From DAIDKA01 sp035487155 (lineage in GTDB: Bacteria; Pseudomonadota; Gammaproteobacteria; Steroidobacterales; Steroidobacteraceae): a stretch of 64,000 bases of DNA. This document shows positions 18,138-26,428 of the stretch, piece by piece (the stretch's first letter is position 1; the number at the start of each line of letters is the position of its first letter). The notes below the pieces were generated by a model. The model made no database searches. It was given only the letters and a program-made list of their open reading frames with translations, and was not told where the DNA came from. The DNA lies in NCBI GenBank assembly GCA_035487155.1, contig DATHMK010000015.1, forward strand, positions 1-64,000, in the 5' to 3' direction. Both the position numbers and the translations under genes were made by a program.

Positions 18138-18773
18138 TCATGGGACATCGCCACGGTCGAAGGCCGCGGCCATTTCGGTGATGGCGCGGGCCGTGTCAGC
18201 CGCGAGCGCCGGCGGGCCCGGCGGCAGGAACACCGGATAGACCCGAAGCGCCAGCGCCGCGATGCCCAGGGGATTTTGCGGCACGCTGCCAGGCGGGAAG
18301 TTCGCACCCCCGGTGCGGATGAAGCCTGCGGCGGCGCCTATCGCGGCATGCGCCTGCTGGTCCTCCTCACAGGAGAACCTGAAGCACCATTGCTGCACTC
18401 TCCGGTTGATCACGGCCTTGTCGGCACCCCCGGCCTGCATGCCGGCCGCGCTGAAGACGCGGCAGTCATAGTCCAGGCAGGTTTGGGGTCGCTGGGCGTA
18501 TATCGAGCACTGGCCGCAGCTCAACATCGGGCACGCGCCATCCGCCTTCGGTCGTAGGGTCCAGTTGGCCGATGTTCCGCGGGAACGATGCAGCGAGCCG
18601 ACCGGCATCCGCTCCAGCGCCTTGGCATCGGTTGGGCGCACCTCTAGGGAATACCCGGAGGTGCAACAGCCGGTGCAGTCGCCGCAGGGAACCCTGGTTC
18701 CGGCAACGCCGCGCAGCGCTGCCCGGGCCTGTAGCAGCCAGGCCCCGAAGTCACCGGCATCGATACCGGACAT
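18138..18773 (-). CDS. YkgJ-family cysteine cluster protein
   Basis: The 211-residue protein carries the zinc- or iron-binding cysteine pattern of the YkgJ/CxxCxxCC family: CGDCTGCCTSG (about 30-40), CPMLSCGQCSIYAQRPQTCLDYDC (about 81-104) and a later CFRFSCEE. Family members lack a settled biochemical role. It begins 18 bases after the stop of the exported methyltransferase gene on the same strand, which suggests co-transcription. Confidence 0.88.
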   Translation of the reverse strand: MSGIDAGDFGAWLLQARAALRGVAGTRVPCGDCTGCCTSGYSLEVRPTDAKALERMPVGSLHRSRGTSANWTLRPKADGACPMLSCGQCSIYAQRPQTCLDYDCRVFSAAGMQAGGADKAVINRRVQQWCFRFSCEEDQQAHAAIGAAAGFIRTGGANFPPGSVPQNPLGIAALALRVYPVFLPPGPPALAADTARAITEMAAAFDRGDVP

Positions 18774-18791
18774 GCGCCTGCGCCGTAATCC

Positions 18792-19571
18792 TCAACCCTT
18801 GGGTTTGCGGAATACGAACACCGTCTGATCGGTCAGGCCGCGAAGCCCCGCTGCGAATACCAGCTGCGTGTGATCATCCTCCGGATGGGCCAGAAGCTTG
18901 CTTTCCGTGACCAGCTTGAAGCCTGCCGCGGTCACTTCCTGGCGAATCACTGCCGGATCGATGCGATGCAGCTTCGGCGTATCGGTGGTTCCTGAACCCT
19001 TCCTCGCATTGTGATCGACAACGAGGAATATGCCACCGGGCTTGAGCGCATTGAAGATGCGCGAATCAAGGCTTGCCGTGTCGATCTTGTTGATGAACAG
19101 GTCATGGTAGTAGAGCACCATGAACACCTCGTCCACCTTCTGCGGCAGCTCCAGGGTGTTGTAGTCGACGAGCTGGTACTTCGAATTCGGATGCGCGGCG
19201 ACGAAGGCGCGGCTGGCCTCACCGGCACGTTTTTCGGTGTATGGGAGGTCATACATGTACACCATGCCCTTCGGCCCCACGATGTCGGACAGGAAGGTCG
19301 TGAAGTACTGACCGAAGGAGGCGAATTCCACCACGGTGTTCCCGGGACGAATGCCTGACATCATCAGCAGTTCAGCCGGCTTGCGATTGGCGTCCCGTGC
19401 CCGCTGTTCGGGCGAGCGCGATGGATCGTCGATGGCCGCCCGTATATAGCCGGGTGTGTCGGCCGGCAGGTTGTACGCCGGTGCATCCTCGGCCAGGGCC
19501 GGCAGGGTTGCGAAGACGAGTATTCCTGCGATAACCAGCGCCATGGCGGCGCGGACCGTTCGACGCATCAT
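18792..19571 (-). CDS. Exported class I SAM-dependent methyltransferase-like protein
   Basis: I start at ATG 19571, preceded by GAGGAGAGGGGG; the open frame extends further but lacks support. The 259-residue product has a clear signal peptide (MMRRTVRAAMALVIAG ... TLPALA) and then a Rossmann methyltransferase fold with PGNTVVEFASFGQYFTTFL in the motif I position, YLVD-like motif II (QLVDYNTLEL), and the post-motif segment LKPGGIFLVVDHNA. Motif I is degenerate compared with E/DxGxGxG. A periplasmic location is odd because SAM is cytoplasmic, so methyltransferase activity is doubtful. It is divergent from the NmrA-like gene at 19651. Confidence 0.85.
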   Translation of the reverse strand: MMRRTVRAAMALVIAGILVFATLPALAEDAPAYNLPADTPGYIRAAIDDPSRSPEQRARDANRKPAELLMMSGIRPGNTVVEFASFGQYFTTFLSDIVGPKGMVYMYDLPYTEKRAGEASRAFVAAHPNSKYQLVDYNTLELPQKVDEVFMVLYYHDLFINKIDTASLDSRIFNALKPGGIFLVVDHNARKGSGTTDTPKLHRIDPAVIRQEVTAAGFKLVTESKLLAHPEDDHTQLVFAAGLRGLTDQTVFVFRKPKG

Positions 19572-19650
19572 GCCCCCTCTCCTCAATGTGTTCGTATCCG
19601 CGGCAGAATATCCCAGCGTATTCTTCGAGGATAGGCCAAAAGGACAGCGC

Positions 19651-20556
19651 ATGAACCCGGTAACCCGACGTGAAGTTCTGAAGTGGGCGGCGGGCGCGCT
19701 GCTCAATGGCGCCACGGCCGCGCTGGCGGCGGCCGGCGACCGGCTCATCATCTCCGGCGCCTCCGGACAGCTGGGTGGGCAGGCCATCCGGGATCTTCTG
19801 GAGCGGGGAGTTGCGGCCAAGAATCTGATCCTGGTCAGCCGCACGCCCGAGGCGCTGGCGCAGTACGCAAGAATCGGTGCCGCCACGCGCTTCGGTGATT
19901 TCTCAAAACCGGATTCGCTGCCGACCGCCTTCGCTGGCGGCACGCGCATGCTGCTGATCAGCATCGGCGGCGGTGCCGGACCCAGGCCGGTCGCGCATGG
20001 ACATGCCATCGAGGCCGCCAAGAGCGCTGGCGTGAAACAGATCGCGTATACATCGTGGCTGGGAATCAGCAAAGGCGACACCGCAGGCATCGCCGCCGAC
20101 CATCTCGCCACGGAGGAGCTGCTGCGCCGGAGCGGCATCGCCTACACCTTCCTGCGCAACTCCTTATATATGGAGATCCTGCTGCCGCAGGCAGCCCGGA
20201 TGGTGGCCGTGGGCACGGCGCTCGTGCCGAATGGTGAAACTGCGATGGGCTATGTCAGTCGCGGTGATTGCGCGGCCGCCGCGGCCGCGGTGCTGTGCAC
20301 GGCGGGTCATGACAACAAGAGCTACGACATCACCGGACCTGAGCTCATCGGCGTACGGCAAATCGCCGCGGCAGCCAGCGCTGCGACGGGCAAGGCCATC
20401 AGCGTGGTTGCCGCTGCCCCTGATGCTCCGGCGGCCCGTGGCTTCGGCGGAGCTTCCCTCGCCGTCGTCAGTACTGCCGTCGCGGATCTGACCGGCCGCA
20501 AGGCGACCACGATTGCCGCCTTCCTCGCCGCGAACCGCGACAAGCTGTCGGCATAG
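19651..20556 (+). CDS. NmrA/SDR-like NAD(P)-binding protein with Tat-like leader
   Basis: The 301-residue protein starts at ATG 19651 (AAAAGGA upstream). Its leader TRREVLKWAAGALL has the twin-arginine motif followed by a hydrophobic stretch ending in AAAG. The rest is an atypical short-chain dehydrogenase/NmrA fold: nucleotide-binding LIISGASGQLGGQAI (about 32-46), and later VKQIAYTSWLGI and the C-terminal segment ITGPELIGVRQIAAAASAATG. It resembles QorB-type quinone oxidoreductases. Tat export would fit a cofactor-loaded periplasmic oxidoreductase, but no catalytic residue is certain. It diverges from the exported methyltransferase across 79 bases. Confidence 0.85.
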   Translation: MNPVTRREVLKWAAGALLNGATAALAAAGDRLIISGASGQLGGQAIRDLLERGVAAKNLILVSRTPEALAQYARIGAATRFGDFSKPDSLPTAFAGGTRMLLISIGGGAGPRPVAHGHAIEAAKSAGVKQIAYTSWLGISKGDTAGIAADHLATEELLRRSGIAYTFLRNSLYMEILLPQAARMVAVGTALVPNGETAMGYVSRGDCAAAAAAVLCTAGHDNKSYDITGPELIGVRQIAAAASAATGKAISVVAAAPDAPAARGFGGASLAVVSTAVADLTGRKATTIAAFLAANRDKLSA

Positions 20557-20573
20557 GGATTCGCAGCAGAATG

Positions 20574-21179
20574 TCAGCGGGCGGCCTGTGGCTGCTCGGC
20601 CAGGTATGCGGCACTGAGCGTGCCTTTTTTCTCGGCGATGGGCAGCAACGTCGGGTAGAACTGCACGAACGTGGTGTCCACCGCCGCATGGTCCTTGTGA
20701 CAGCTGTAGCAATCCGCCGTATAGGGAATCTGCCGCGCGGGTTTGCCCCCATTGTCGGCGAAGAATGCCCAGCCGCCCTGGAAGCGCGTGTCCTTCACGT
20801 GCACCTCCAGTCCCATGATGGCGGAGTTCTGGTAAAGCCCTTGCTTGTTGATCGAGCCTTTGCCGGTGGCGCCGCGCACCTCCAGCACCAGCATGGTCTT
20901 GTCCGGCCAGATTCCGCTGCGCTGAAATTCCCGGTACGCCTCGGGCTTCACGAACACGTTTGAAAACATGTCGTGACCCATGCCCGCCAGGCGCTTGATA
21001 TAACTCATGTTCAAGCCCGTGCTCAGATAGATCCATTCGCGATACTGCGTCGGCGGCACGAGCTCACCGGCGGCGCTGTAGACCGGATCCTGGGACGCAG
21101 CGAGCGTCTGTGCAGGCGCGGACGTTGCGATCAGAAACGGCAAGGTCAGGGCCGTCAGAATCAGAGCGGTTCGAGACAT
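20574..21179 (-). CDS. Cytochrome P460 family protein
   Basis: The 201-residue secreted protein has a Sec signal peptide (cleavage expected after APAQ, near residue 24) and a single heme-binding CYSCH at residues 157-161. It has cytochrome P460 features: PPTQYREWIYLSTGLNMSY near the N-terminus, followed by VFVKPEAYREFQRSG, and EVHVKD plus GGWAFFADN before the heme motif. P460 proteins act in the periplasm on hydroxylamine, NO or related compounds; this one is annotated by fold only. It immediately follows the TMEM175-like gene (stop-to-start gap near zero), implying an operon. Confidence 0.9.
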   Translation of the reverse strand: MSRTALILTALTLPFLIATSAPAQTLAASQDPVYSAAGELVPPTQYREWIYLSTGLNMSYIKRLAGMGHDMFSNVFVKPEAYREFQRSGIWPDKTMLVLEVRGATGKGSINKQGLYQNSAIMGLEVHVKDTRFQGGWAFFADNGGKPARQIPYTADCYSCHKDHAAVDTTFVQFYPTLLPIAEKKGTLSAAYLAEQPQAAR

Positions 21180-21776
21180 TCAAGGCTCCGCGTTCGTTCT
21201 TGGTTTCAGCAATGCATTTTCGATGCGCCGGTCGGGAATGAACCACAACAGGGCCACCAGCAGGTACAGCGCCTGCGAGACCCACGGCTTCCAGAATGAT
21301 ACAGCGATGCCCAGCGCATACAGAGCCGGGGAGAGCTTGCCCTTCCAATCATGCCCCACCGCCCGCCGCAGCAGCGACTGCGGACCCTGTACCGCGATGA
21401 TCATCCGTTGCAGCAGCCAGTATGCCAGCGCTGCCAGCATCAGGACCACTCCGTAGCAGGCCGTGGGCACGCTGGCGGTGTGATTCTCACCCACCCAGTT
21501 GGTCACCACGGGAAACATCGACAGCCAGAACAGCAGGTTGAGATTGGCCCAAAGTATCGAGCCGCTCACCTGCCTGGTGGCGTGCAACAGATGATGATGG
21601 TTGTTCCAGTAGATTCCGACGTAGAGGAAGCTCAGCACGTAGCCCATGAACGGCGGAATCATCGGGACCAGGGCCGCCAGGTCGGTGCCGCGCGGGACCT
21701 TCAGCTCCAGCACCATGATGGTGATGATGATGGCGATCACGCCGTCGCTGAACGCCTCGATCCGGCTGGTATTCAT
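21180..21776 (-). CDS. TMEM175/DUF1211 family membrane protein
   Basis: The 198-residue integral membrane protein has six predicted helices. It opens with the family signature RIEAFSDGVIAIIITIMVLEL (residues 5-25), whose FSD residues mark the TMEM175 potassium-channel superfamily; helix 2 to helix 3 carries NNHHHLLHA. Bacterial homologues form tetrameric K+-permeable channels. It is the first gene of a pair with cytochrome P460 and is divergent from the AraC-type regulator at 21826. Confidence 0.9.
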   Translation of the reverse strand: MNTSRIEAFSDGVIAIIITIMVLELKVPRGTDLAALVPMIPPFMGYVLSFLYVGIYWNNHHHLLHATRQVSGSILWANLNLLFWLSMFPVVTNWVGENHTASVPTACYGVVLMLAALAYWLLQRMIIAVQGPQSLLRRAVGHDWKGKLSPALYALGIAVSFWKPWVSQALYLLVALLWFIPDRRIENALLKPRTNAEP

Positions 21777-21825
21777 GGCGGGGCATTCTAGTGCACGGCG
21801 TGGCGCGACACGCTACTCTGCGGCC

Positions 21826-22608
21826 ATGGGTCACATACAGCGCGTGACATCAGGACCGTTGGCGGATTTCGTCGACTACCTGTGGCTGTCGGAAGGCTAT
21901 GCCCCCGCACATGGCGCCGAGCGCATCCTGCCGACGGGACGGATGGGCCTGGTGCTGGATGTCGGCGGTGACGCCGGCTCAGCGGGCTTCGTTTCCGGGG
22001 CCCGGACTACCTCCTTCGTTCTGGATACCTCAAGACCCTTGAGTCTCATTGGCGCCGGGTTCAAGGCAGGCGGAGGCTATGCCTTCTTCGGCCTGCCCGC
22101 CGGGGAGTTGCAGGAGCTTTCCGTACCGCTTGATGCAGTTTGGGGCAGCGCCGCGCAGTTGCTCAGGGCGCAGCTGCTCGAGACACCCGGCACTGCGACC
22201 CGATTCGGCATTCTGGAGCGTTACCTGGTGGCGCGGTTGCGCGGTTCGCCGCCGCGCAGCGCGCTCGTGAGCTTTGCGCTGCAGGCATTTCAGAGTCCCC
22301 AAGGCCGCGTGTCGGTGGGTGAAATCGTCGATCGGACCGGGGTCAGCGCGCGACGGTTCATCGCGCAGTTCCGGCAGCAGGTGGGCCTGGCGCCGAAGGC
22401 CTTCTGCCGCATCCAGCGTTTTCGGCAGGTGTTGCGTTGCATCAGCGACGCCACCGAAGTGGATTGGACGCAGACAGCGCTAGCCTGCGGCTACTACGAC
22501 CAGGCGCATTTCAATCACGAGTTTCGCGAATTCGCCGGCGTCAGCCCTTCGGCCTACCTGGCGTGCCGGACCGCCAGTTTGAATCATTTGCGAATTCCGG
22601 ACCGTTAA
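21826..22608 (+). CDS. AraC-family transcriptional regulator
   Basis: The 260-residue regulator has an N-terminal DUF6597-like sensing domain (LADFVDYLWLSEGYAPAHGAERILPTG) and a C-terminal AraC DNA-binding domain with two HTH motifs (VGEIVDRTGVSARRFIAQFRQQ and QTALACGYYDQAHFNHEFREFAGVSPSAYL). The start at 21826 is chosen because homology begins there; longer frames run back into the divergent TMEM175 gene. It probably controls itself or the divergent TMEM175-P460 pair. Confidence 0.92.
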   Translation: MGHIQRVTSGPLADFVDYLWLSEGYAPAHGAERILPTGRMGLVLDVGGDAGSAGFVSGARTTSFVLDTSRPLSLIGAGFKAGGGYAFFGLPAGELQELSVPLDAVWGSAAQLLRAQLLETPGTATRFGILERYLVARLRGSPPRSALVSFALQAFQSPQGRVSVGEIVDRTGVSARRFIAQFRQQVGLAPKAFCRIQRFRQVLRCISDATEVDWTQTALACGYYDQAHFNHEFREFAGVSPSAYLACRTASLNHLRIPDR

Positions 22609-22614
22609 CGGCCC

Positions 22615-22836
22615 TCACCGGCGCAGGCGCTGCGGCAACCGTGTCGCCCGGCATCGGGTAAAATCCACGTGCACGATGTTGCCCTCGCGAAAAGGAATGG
22701 GCGCCGCCTGCGACGCCAGCAACTCATCGATCAGCACCACCACCTGCAGGTAACGACGGGTCTCCCAAGGCGCTGCGTGCTCGGCGTCGAGTTCCTCCTG
22801 CACCCACTCACGAACTTTTGCCAGTTCATCATTCAT
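22615..22836 (-). CDS. Small hypothetical protein
   Basis: This 73-residue frame encodes an acidic, helical N-terminal half (MNDELAKVREWVQEELDAE) and a basic C-terminus (RCRATRLPQRLRR). It lies tail to tail with the AraC gene. Composition and third-base GC bias look like coding sequence, but the ribosome site is weak and I recognise no family. Confidence 0.5.
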   Translation of the reverse strand: MNDELAKVREWVQEELDAEHAAPWETRRYLQVVVLIDELLASQAAPIPFREGNIVHVDFTRCRATRLPQRLRR

Positions 22837-23008
22837 GGCGTTTGCATAGTTTTCGGCACAATCGGGATTTGCTTAAGGCGTTTGAGTCCTGAAGCTTTGA
22901 AGGTGCATTCCTACGGCTACATCCTCCCCTGAAGGTGGCAATTTTCTACAATCGCGTGCCACCCAACCGGCTCAGACTGCAGCGCCAATTCGCCATCAAG
23001 GAGTCGCG

Positions 23009-23401
23009 ATGTCTGGCTATTCCACCCCACGGATTGCACCGTATCTTCTGTACGAGGACCTGCAGGGCGCCTGGCAATGGCTGGAAAAGGCCTTCGGCTT
23101 CCGCCTGCGAAATCCCGTACCCAGCGCTGCCGTGACCCATGTGGAGATGGCCGTCGAGGATGACGGAGTGGTCATGATGGGCAGCCCTGGCGCGGGATAT
23201 CTGAATCCCAAGCACCTGGGTCGCTACACGCAGAATCTATATGTGCGCATTAGCGATCTCGACCGGCATTTCGAGCGTGCCGTGACGGCCGGCGCAGTAG
23301 TCCTCGAAAAGCCCGCCGACCAACCCTATGGTGACCGGCGCTACGCCGTCGAGGATCCCGAAGGACACCGCTGGTACTTCGCGCAGAGCATTGGCGGCTG
23401 A
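23009..23401 (+). CDS. VOC/glyoxalase superfamily protein
   Basis: The 130-residue protein is a single vicinal-oxygen-chelate module of two beta-alpha-beta-beta-beta repeats. It opens with a segment typical of this group (IAPYLLYEDLQGAWQWLEKAFGFRL) and ends with YGDRRYAVEDPEGHRWYFAQ, where the late Asp, Glu and His/Trp match metal-site positions. It has a strong AAGGAG site 6 bases before ATG 23009. Members include dioxygenases, bleomycin-resistance-like and glyoxalase I-like proteins; the substrate is not inferable. Confidence 0.9.
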   Translation: MSGYSTPRIAPYLLYEDLQGAWQWLEKAFGFRLRNPVPSAAVTHVEMAVEDDGVVMMGSPGAGYLNPKHLGRYTQNLYVRISDLDRHFERAVTAGAVVLEKPADQPYGDRRYAVEDPEGHRWYFAQSIGG

Positions 23402-23409
23402 AGCGCCAC

Positions 23410-23817
23410 TCAGGTGGCACGCCGTCCGGTGTTGACGGCGAGCCGCGCGCCGGCAATTCCCGCCACCAGCTTCAGCAGCATGGTGATGCCAAACCCGAGG
23501 GTCAGGACGCCTTTGAATCCCGCGCTCGCGCCATCAAGAAGGCCATAGCCGATCACCACCGCCAGCGCGAAGGCGAGGGCGTTCCGCTGCGGATTGCGCC
23601 GCGCGGACCACCAGCAGGCGCCGAAGACCAGTGCGGTGCCCGCAATCCGGGTGGACACCAGGGCCAGCGGAATACCTGCGGTCTGGTAGTAGGTGCGCGA
23701 ATGGCCGGGCACCACGAAAATGCTCCAGGCATAGACGACCGCGACCGCCAGCAGGATATCCAGGATCAGGACCACCGTCGCAATGCCGGCTGCCTTTGCG
23801 TAATCGATTGGCTTCAT
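23410..23817 (-). CDS. Hypothetical four-helix membrane protein
   Basis: The 135-residue protein has four hydrophobic segments (about 9-33, 45-70, 78-98 and 103-125), a short acidic N-terminus (MKPIDYAKAAG) and an Arg-rich tail (NTGRRAT). I cannot assign a family. It follows the ECF sigma/cytochrome c' pair on the same strand after a 17-base gap, so it may be co-transcribed with them. Confidence 0.65.
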   Translation of the reverse strand: MKPIDYAKAAGIATVVLILDILLAVAVVYAWSIFVVPGHSRTYYQTAGIPLALVSTRIAGTALVFGACWWSARRNPQRNALAFALAVVIGYGLLDGASAGFKGVLTLGFGITMLLKLVAGIAGARLAVNTGRRAT

Positions 23818-23834
23818 GCCTTCCCCGCAAGCCC

Positions 23835-24692
23835 TTACTTCATGCGGTAGACATCATGGCAGGCGTTGCAGGCCGCCTCAATGCGGCCTATGGCCCGAAG
23901 TGCCGCGACCTCATCGTCGGCGGCGGCCGCGGCGGCGAGCTCATCGGCTGCCAGGGTCAGGTCGTCGGCCTTCGAGACAAACTGCGGAAATGTGGTCCAG
24001 ATACTCTCGAGCGCGCGGGTATTCACTGCGAAGGCACGCGTGTCCTTGCTGAAAACCTCGGGAATCAGTGATGACAGCGTCTGCAATCGGGTGGCGCTGG
24101 TCCGCAGCACGCCCGCGTCCAGCGGGAGGCGGCGTTGCAACATCATGTTCAAGGGCAGATTGACGAAGCTCAGGTTCAAAAACAATCCCTGGCGCACGCT
24201 CACCGCCACTGCGGCCTGCATTTCGGCGGTCTGGGGCACTCCTGCAACGATGGCGGGCGCGATTACCTGGGTCGCGATTGGTGGCGCATCGCTCGGCGCC
24301 GGCAGGACCTGCAGCGCCGCCGGCTCGGGCACCGGCTGCTGCGCCGCAATCGGGGCTGCTGCCGCGTTGTAGCGCGGTTGGCCGGCACGTGCCGCAACGC
24401 CGGGTGGTCCTGGCACCTGCGCAGGACGCACCGGCGAGGACACCGGCAGGGATTTTTCCGGCGGTGCAGTGTTTGCAGGGCTGGTCGTGTTCGCGAACCA
24501 GTCTTGCCAAACACGGCGGCCGGGCGGGGATGCGAGCGCGAAGGCGGCTGCGCAGATGGCCAATCCCAGAATCAGTCGTGATCGATAGCGACGCGTTGGT
24601 GCCGGCCGGTCCAGCTGCCATTTAAGCCGGCTCGCAAACTCCGCCGGCGGCTCGCGGCGCAATCGATGCAGAAACTGGTCATCCATTGTCAT
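23835..24692 (-). CDS. Membrane-anchored cytochrome c'-like protein in anti-sigma position
   Basis: I start at ATG 24692 (MTMDDQFLHRL) because AGGAG precedes it and the sigma factor stop is 8 bases upstream. The 285-residue product has a cytoplasmic N-terminus resembling anti-sigma or membrane-tethered partners (FLHRLRREPPAEFASRLKWQL), one transmembrane helix (about 39-55) and a Pro/Ala-rich linker. The C-terminal four-helix domain has the class II cytochrome c heme site CNACH at residues 275-279. Genetic position directly after an ECF sigma gene suggests that the extracytoplasmic heme domain senses a redox or gaseous signal and controls the sigma factor. That role is inference; the heme motif and architecture are seen directly. 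Confidence 0.8.
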   Translation of the reverse strand: MTMDDQFLHRLRREPPAEFASRLKWQLDRPAPTRRYRSRLILGLAICAAAFALASPPGRRVWQDWFANTTSPANTAPPEKSLPVSSPVRPAQVPGPPGVAARAGQPRYNAAAAPIAAQQPVPEPAALQVLPAPSDAPPIATQVIAPAIVAGVPQTAEMQAAVAVSVRQGLFLNLSFVNLPLNMMLQRRLPLDAGVLRTSATRLQTLSSLIPEVFSKDTRAFAVNTRALESIWTTFPQFVSKADDLTLAADELAAAAAADDEVAALRAIGRIEAACNACHDVYRMK

Positions 24693-24699
24693 GCTCCTG

Positions 24700-25227
24700 C
24701 TACCACTGCGATCGGAGCCGTTCGACGATTCGCTGCAGTGTCGTGCCCACATTGGACTCACTGAGGCCGCTGATCCGGGCAATCATCCTGTTGTTGAGGG
24801 CGGCACCGTACTTGAGTGCGATGAGTTCCTGGTGCTGCTGCGGCAGGCCGGCCGTCAGTAGCCTCAGCCGCGCCATGTCGGAGCCTTGCGTGGCCTTGTC
24901 CTCCGGTGTCAATTGCTCGACCGCCTCGGGCAGCGTCGCGGCCCTGATACGCAGCGCGTCCGAGCGCTGGTGGTCCGTTGCCACATTGCGTGCTATGGCA
25001 AACAGCCAGGTGGAAAATCCAGCCAGGTCGCGCCGGTACTGGGCGCGCTTGCGCCATGCCTTCTCGAAGGTGCGCGCGGTCAGCTCTTCGACGTCGTGTG
25101 CGCCACCCGCTCGAAAGCGGAAATAGTTGTAAATCCGCGGCAGCTGATCGGCATACACCGCATTCCAGTCGAGCTCCAGGGGCGGTGCCCCGGAACGCTG
25201 CAGGGGTTTAGCGTCTGGTACCGGCAT
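24700..25227 (-). CDS. ECF-type RNA polymerase sigma factor
   Basis: The 175-residue sigma-70 family protein of the extracytoplasmic-function group has region 2 (YNYFRFRAGGAHDVEELTARTFEKAW, then FSTWLFAIARNVATDH) and region 4 (LPQQHQELIALKYGAALNNRMIARISGLSESNVGTTLQRIVERLR). It is followed at once by a membrane protein with a periplasmic cytochrome c'-like domain, the usual place of its anti-sigma factor. It is divergent from an acyltransferase gene 52 bases away. Confidence 0.92.
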   Translation of the reverse strand: MPVPDAKPLQRSGAPPLELDWNAVYADQLPRIYNYFRFRAGGAHDVEELTARTFEKAWRKRAQYRRDLAGFSTWLFAIARNVATDHQRSDALRIRAATLPEAVEQLTPEDKATQGSDMARLRLLTAGLPQQHQELIALKYGAALNNRMIARISGLSESNVGTTLQRIVERLRSQW

Positions 25228-25279
25228 ACTGCAATATACGGTCCAACCGACGATGTATCACAAGCCCTCTGGAGTATCG

Positions 25280-26428
25280 ATGGGCCCGCATAAGACGACC
25301 CGGGTAGACGGCATCGATGTCCTGCGGGGCCTTGCGATCTTCTTCGTGCTCATGAATCACGTGAACATGCGCCTGCTGCACGCCAAGGTGCCGTATACAA
25401 CAGGGCTGCCCGAGCAGCTGGTGTCCTCCCTGGTGTGGAAGGGCCAGTACGCGGTGCAGATGTTCTTCGCCCTGTCGGGGTTTCTGATCACCATGACGGC
25501 GCTGCGCCGCTGGGGTGGGCTTGCCAGGGTGGATGTGCGCGACTTCTATGTGCTGCGTTGCGCGCGTATTGCGCCCCTGCTGTTGCTGCTGCTGGCGGTT
25601 CTTTGCGCCCTGCATTTTGCGCACCTCGGGGACTTTGTCGTGCCCGATGGCAGGGGTGGTCTGGGGCGGGCGCTCTTGGCGGCCCTGACCTTTCGCATCA
25701 ATGTTCTGGAGGCGCATCGCGGCTACCTGCCTGCGAACTGGGACATCCTCTGGTCGCTGTCGGTGGAGGAAGTGTTCTACCTTGGTTTTCCGCTGCTGTG
25801 CAGGCTGCCGGGCGGCGGCCGACTGCTGAGCGTGGTGCTGCTGGGGTTCGCGCTCATCGGACCCTTCGCACGTACGGTCTTTGCACACGGCAACGAGGTC
25901 TGGCAGGAATACTCCTATCTGGGTGGCATGGACGCCATCGCGCTGGGCTGCCTGGCGGCCATGCTGTGTTTCGGCAGGTCGTGGTCAACGCTTGCGTTGC
26001 GGGTACTGGGTACGCTGGGCATCACGATCCTTGTATTCAGTTTCGGTTGTTCGATTTTCGCCAACTCATTGGGCCTGGCCCGCACCGGGCTCAACATGAC
26101 GCTGCTGGCACTGGGCACCTGCATGATCGCCATCGCCAGCAGCCGCAGCGGCTGGCGCAGGCCCGGGTTCATTGCGCCTTTCCTGCTTCTTGGCCAGCGC
26201 AGCTACGAGATCTATCTGACGCATATGTTCGTCGTGTTTGCCTTCTTCAATCTATTTGTTTATGGCGGCATGAGTTTGAGCAGCGTGCCGTTTCTCTTCG
26301 TCGCCACCGTGTTCTGCGCCGCGGTGCTGGGCGATCTGGTGGCGCGCTTCTATTCGGAACCAATGAACTGGCTGCTGCGCCGTCAGTGGCGCGGCAAGGC
26401 GTCGCTGGCTTCGGTAGTCACGGCTTAG
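25280..26428 (+). CDS. Acyltransferase 3 family membrane protein (OafA/YrhL type)
   Basis: The 382-residue multi-pass inner-membrane O-acyltransferase shows the family N-terminus (IDVLRGLAIFFVLMNHV, with the catalytic-type His), QMFFALSGFLITM, YVLRCARIAPLLLLL, the NWDILWSLSVEEVFYLGFPL motif and about ten hydrophobic helices. Such enzymes acetylate or acylate extracellular sugars, O-antigen or exopolysaccharide. ATG 25280 is preferred over 25253 because GGAG lies 5 bases before it. The gene ends overlapping the DUF2130 gene tail by 4 bases. Confidence 0.92.
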   Translation: MGPHKTTRVDGIDVLRGLAIFFVLMNHVNMRLLHAKVPYTTGLPEQLVSSLVWKGQYAVQMFFALSGFLITMTALRRWGGLARVDVRDFYVLRCARIAPLLLLLLAVLCALHFAHLGDFVVPDGRGGLGRALLAALTFRINVLEAHRGYLPANWDILWSLSVEEVFYLGFPLLCRLPGGGRLLSVVLLGFALIGPFARTVFAHGNEVWQEYSYLGGMDAIALGCLAAMLCFGRSWSTLALRVLGTLGITILVFSFGCSIFANSLGLARTGLNMTLLALGTCMIAIASSRSGWRRPGFIAPFLLLGQRSYEIYLTHMFVVFAFFNLFVYGGMSLSSVPFLFVATVFCAAVLGDLVARFYSEPMNWLLRRQWRGKASLASVVTA

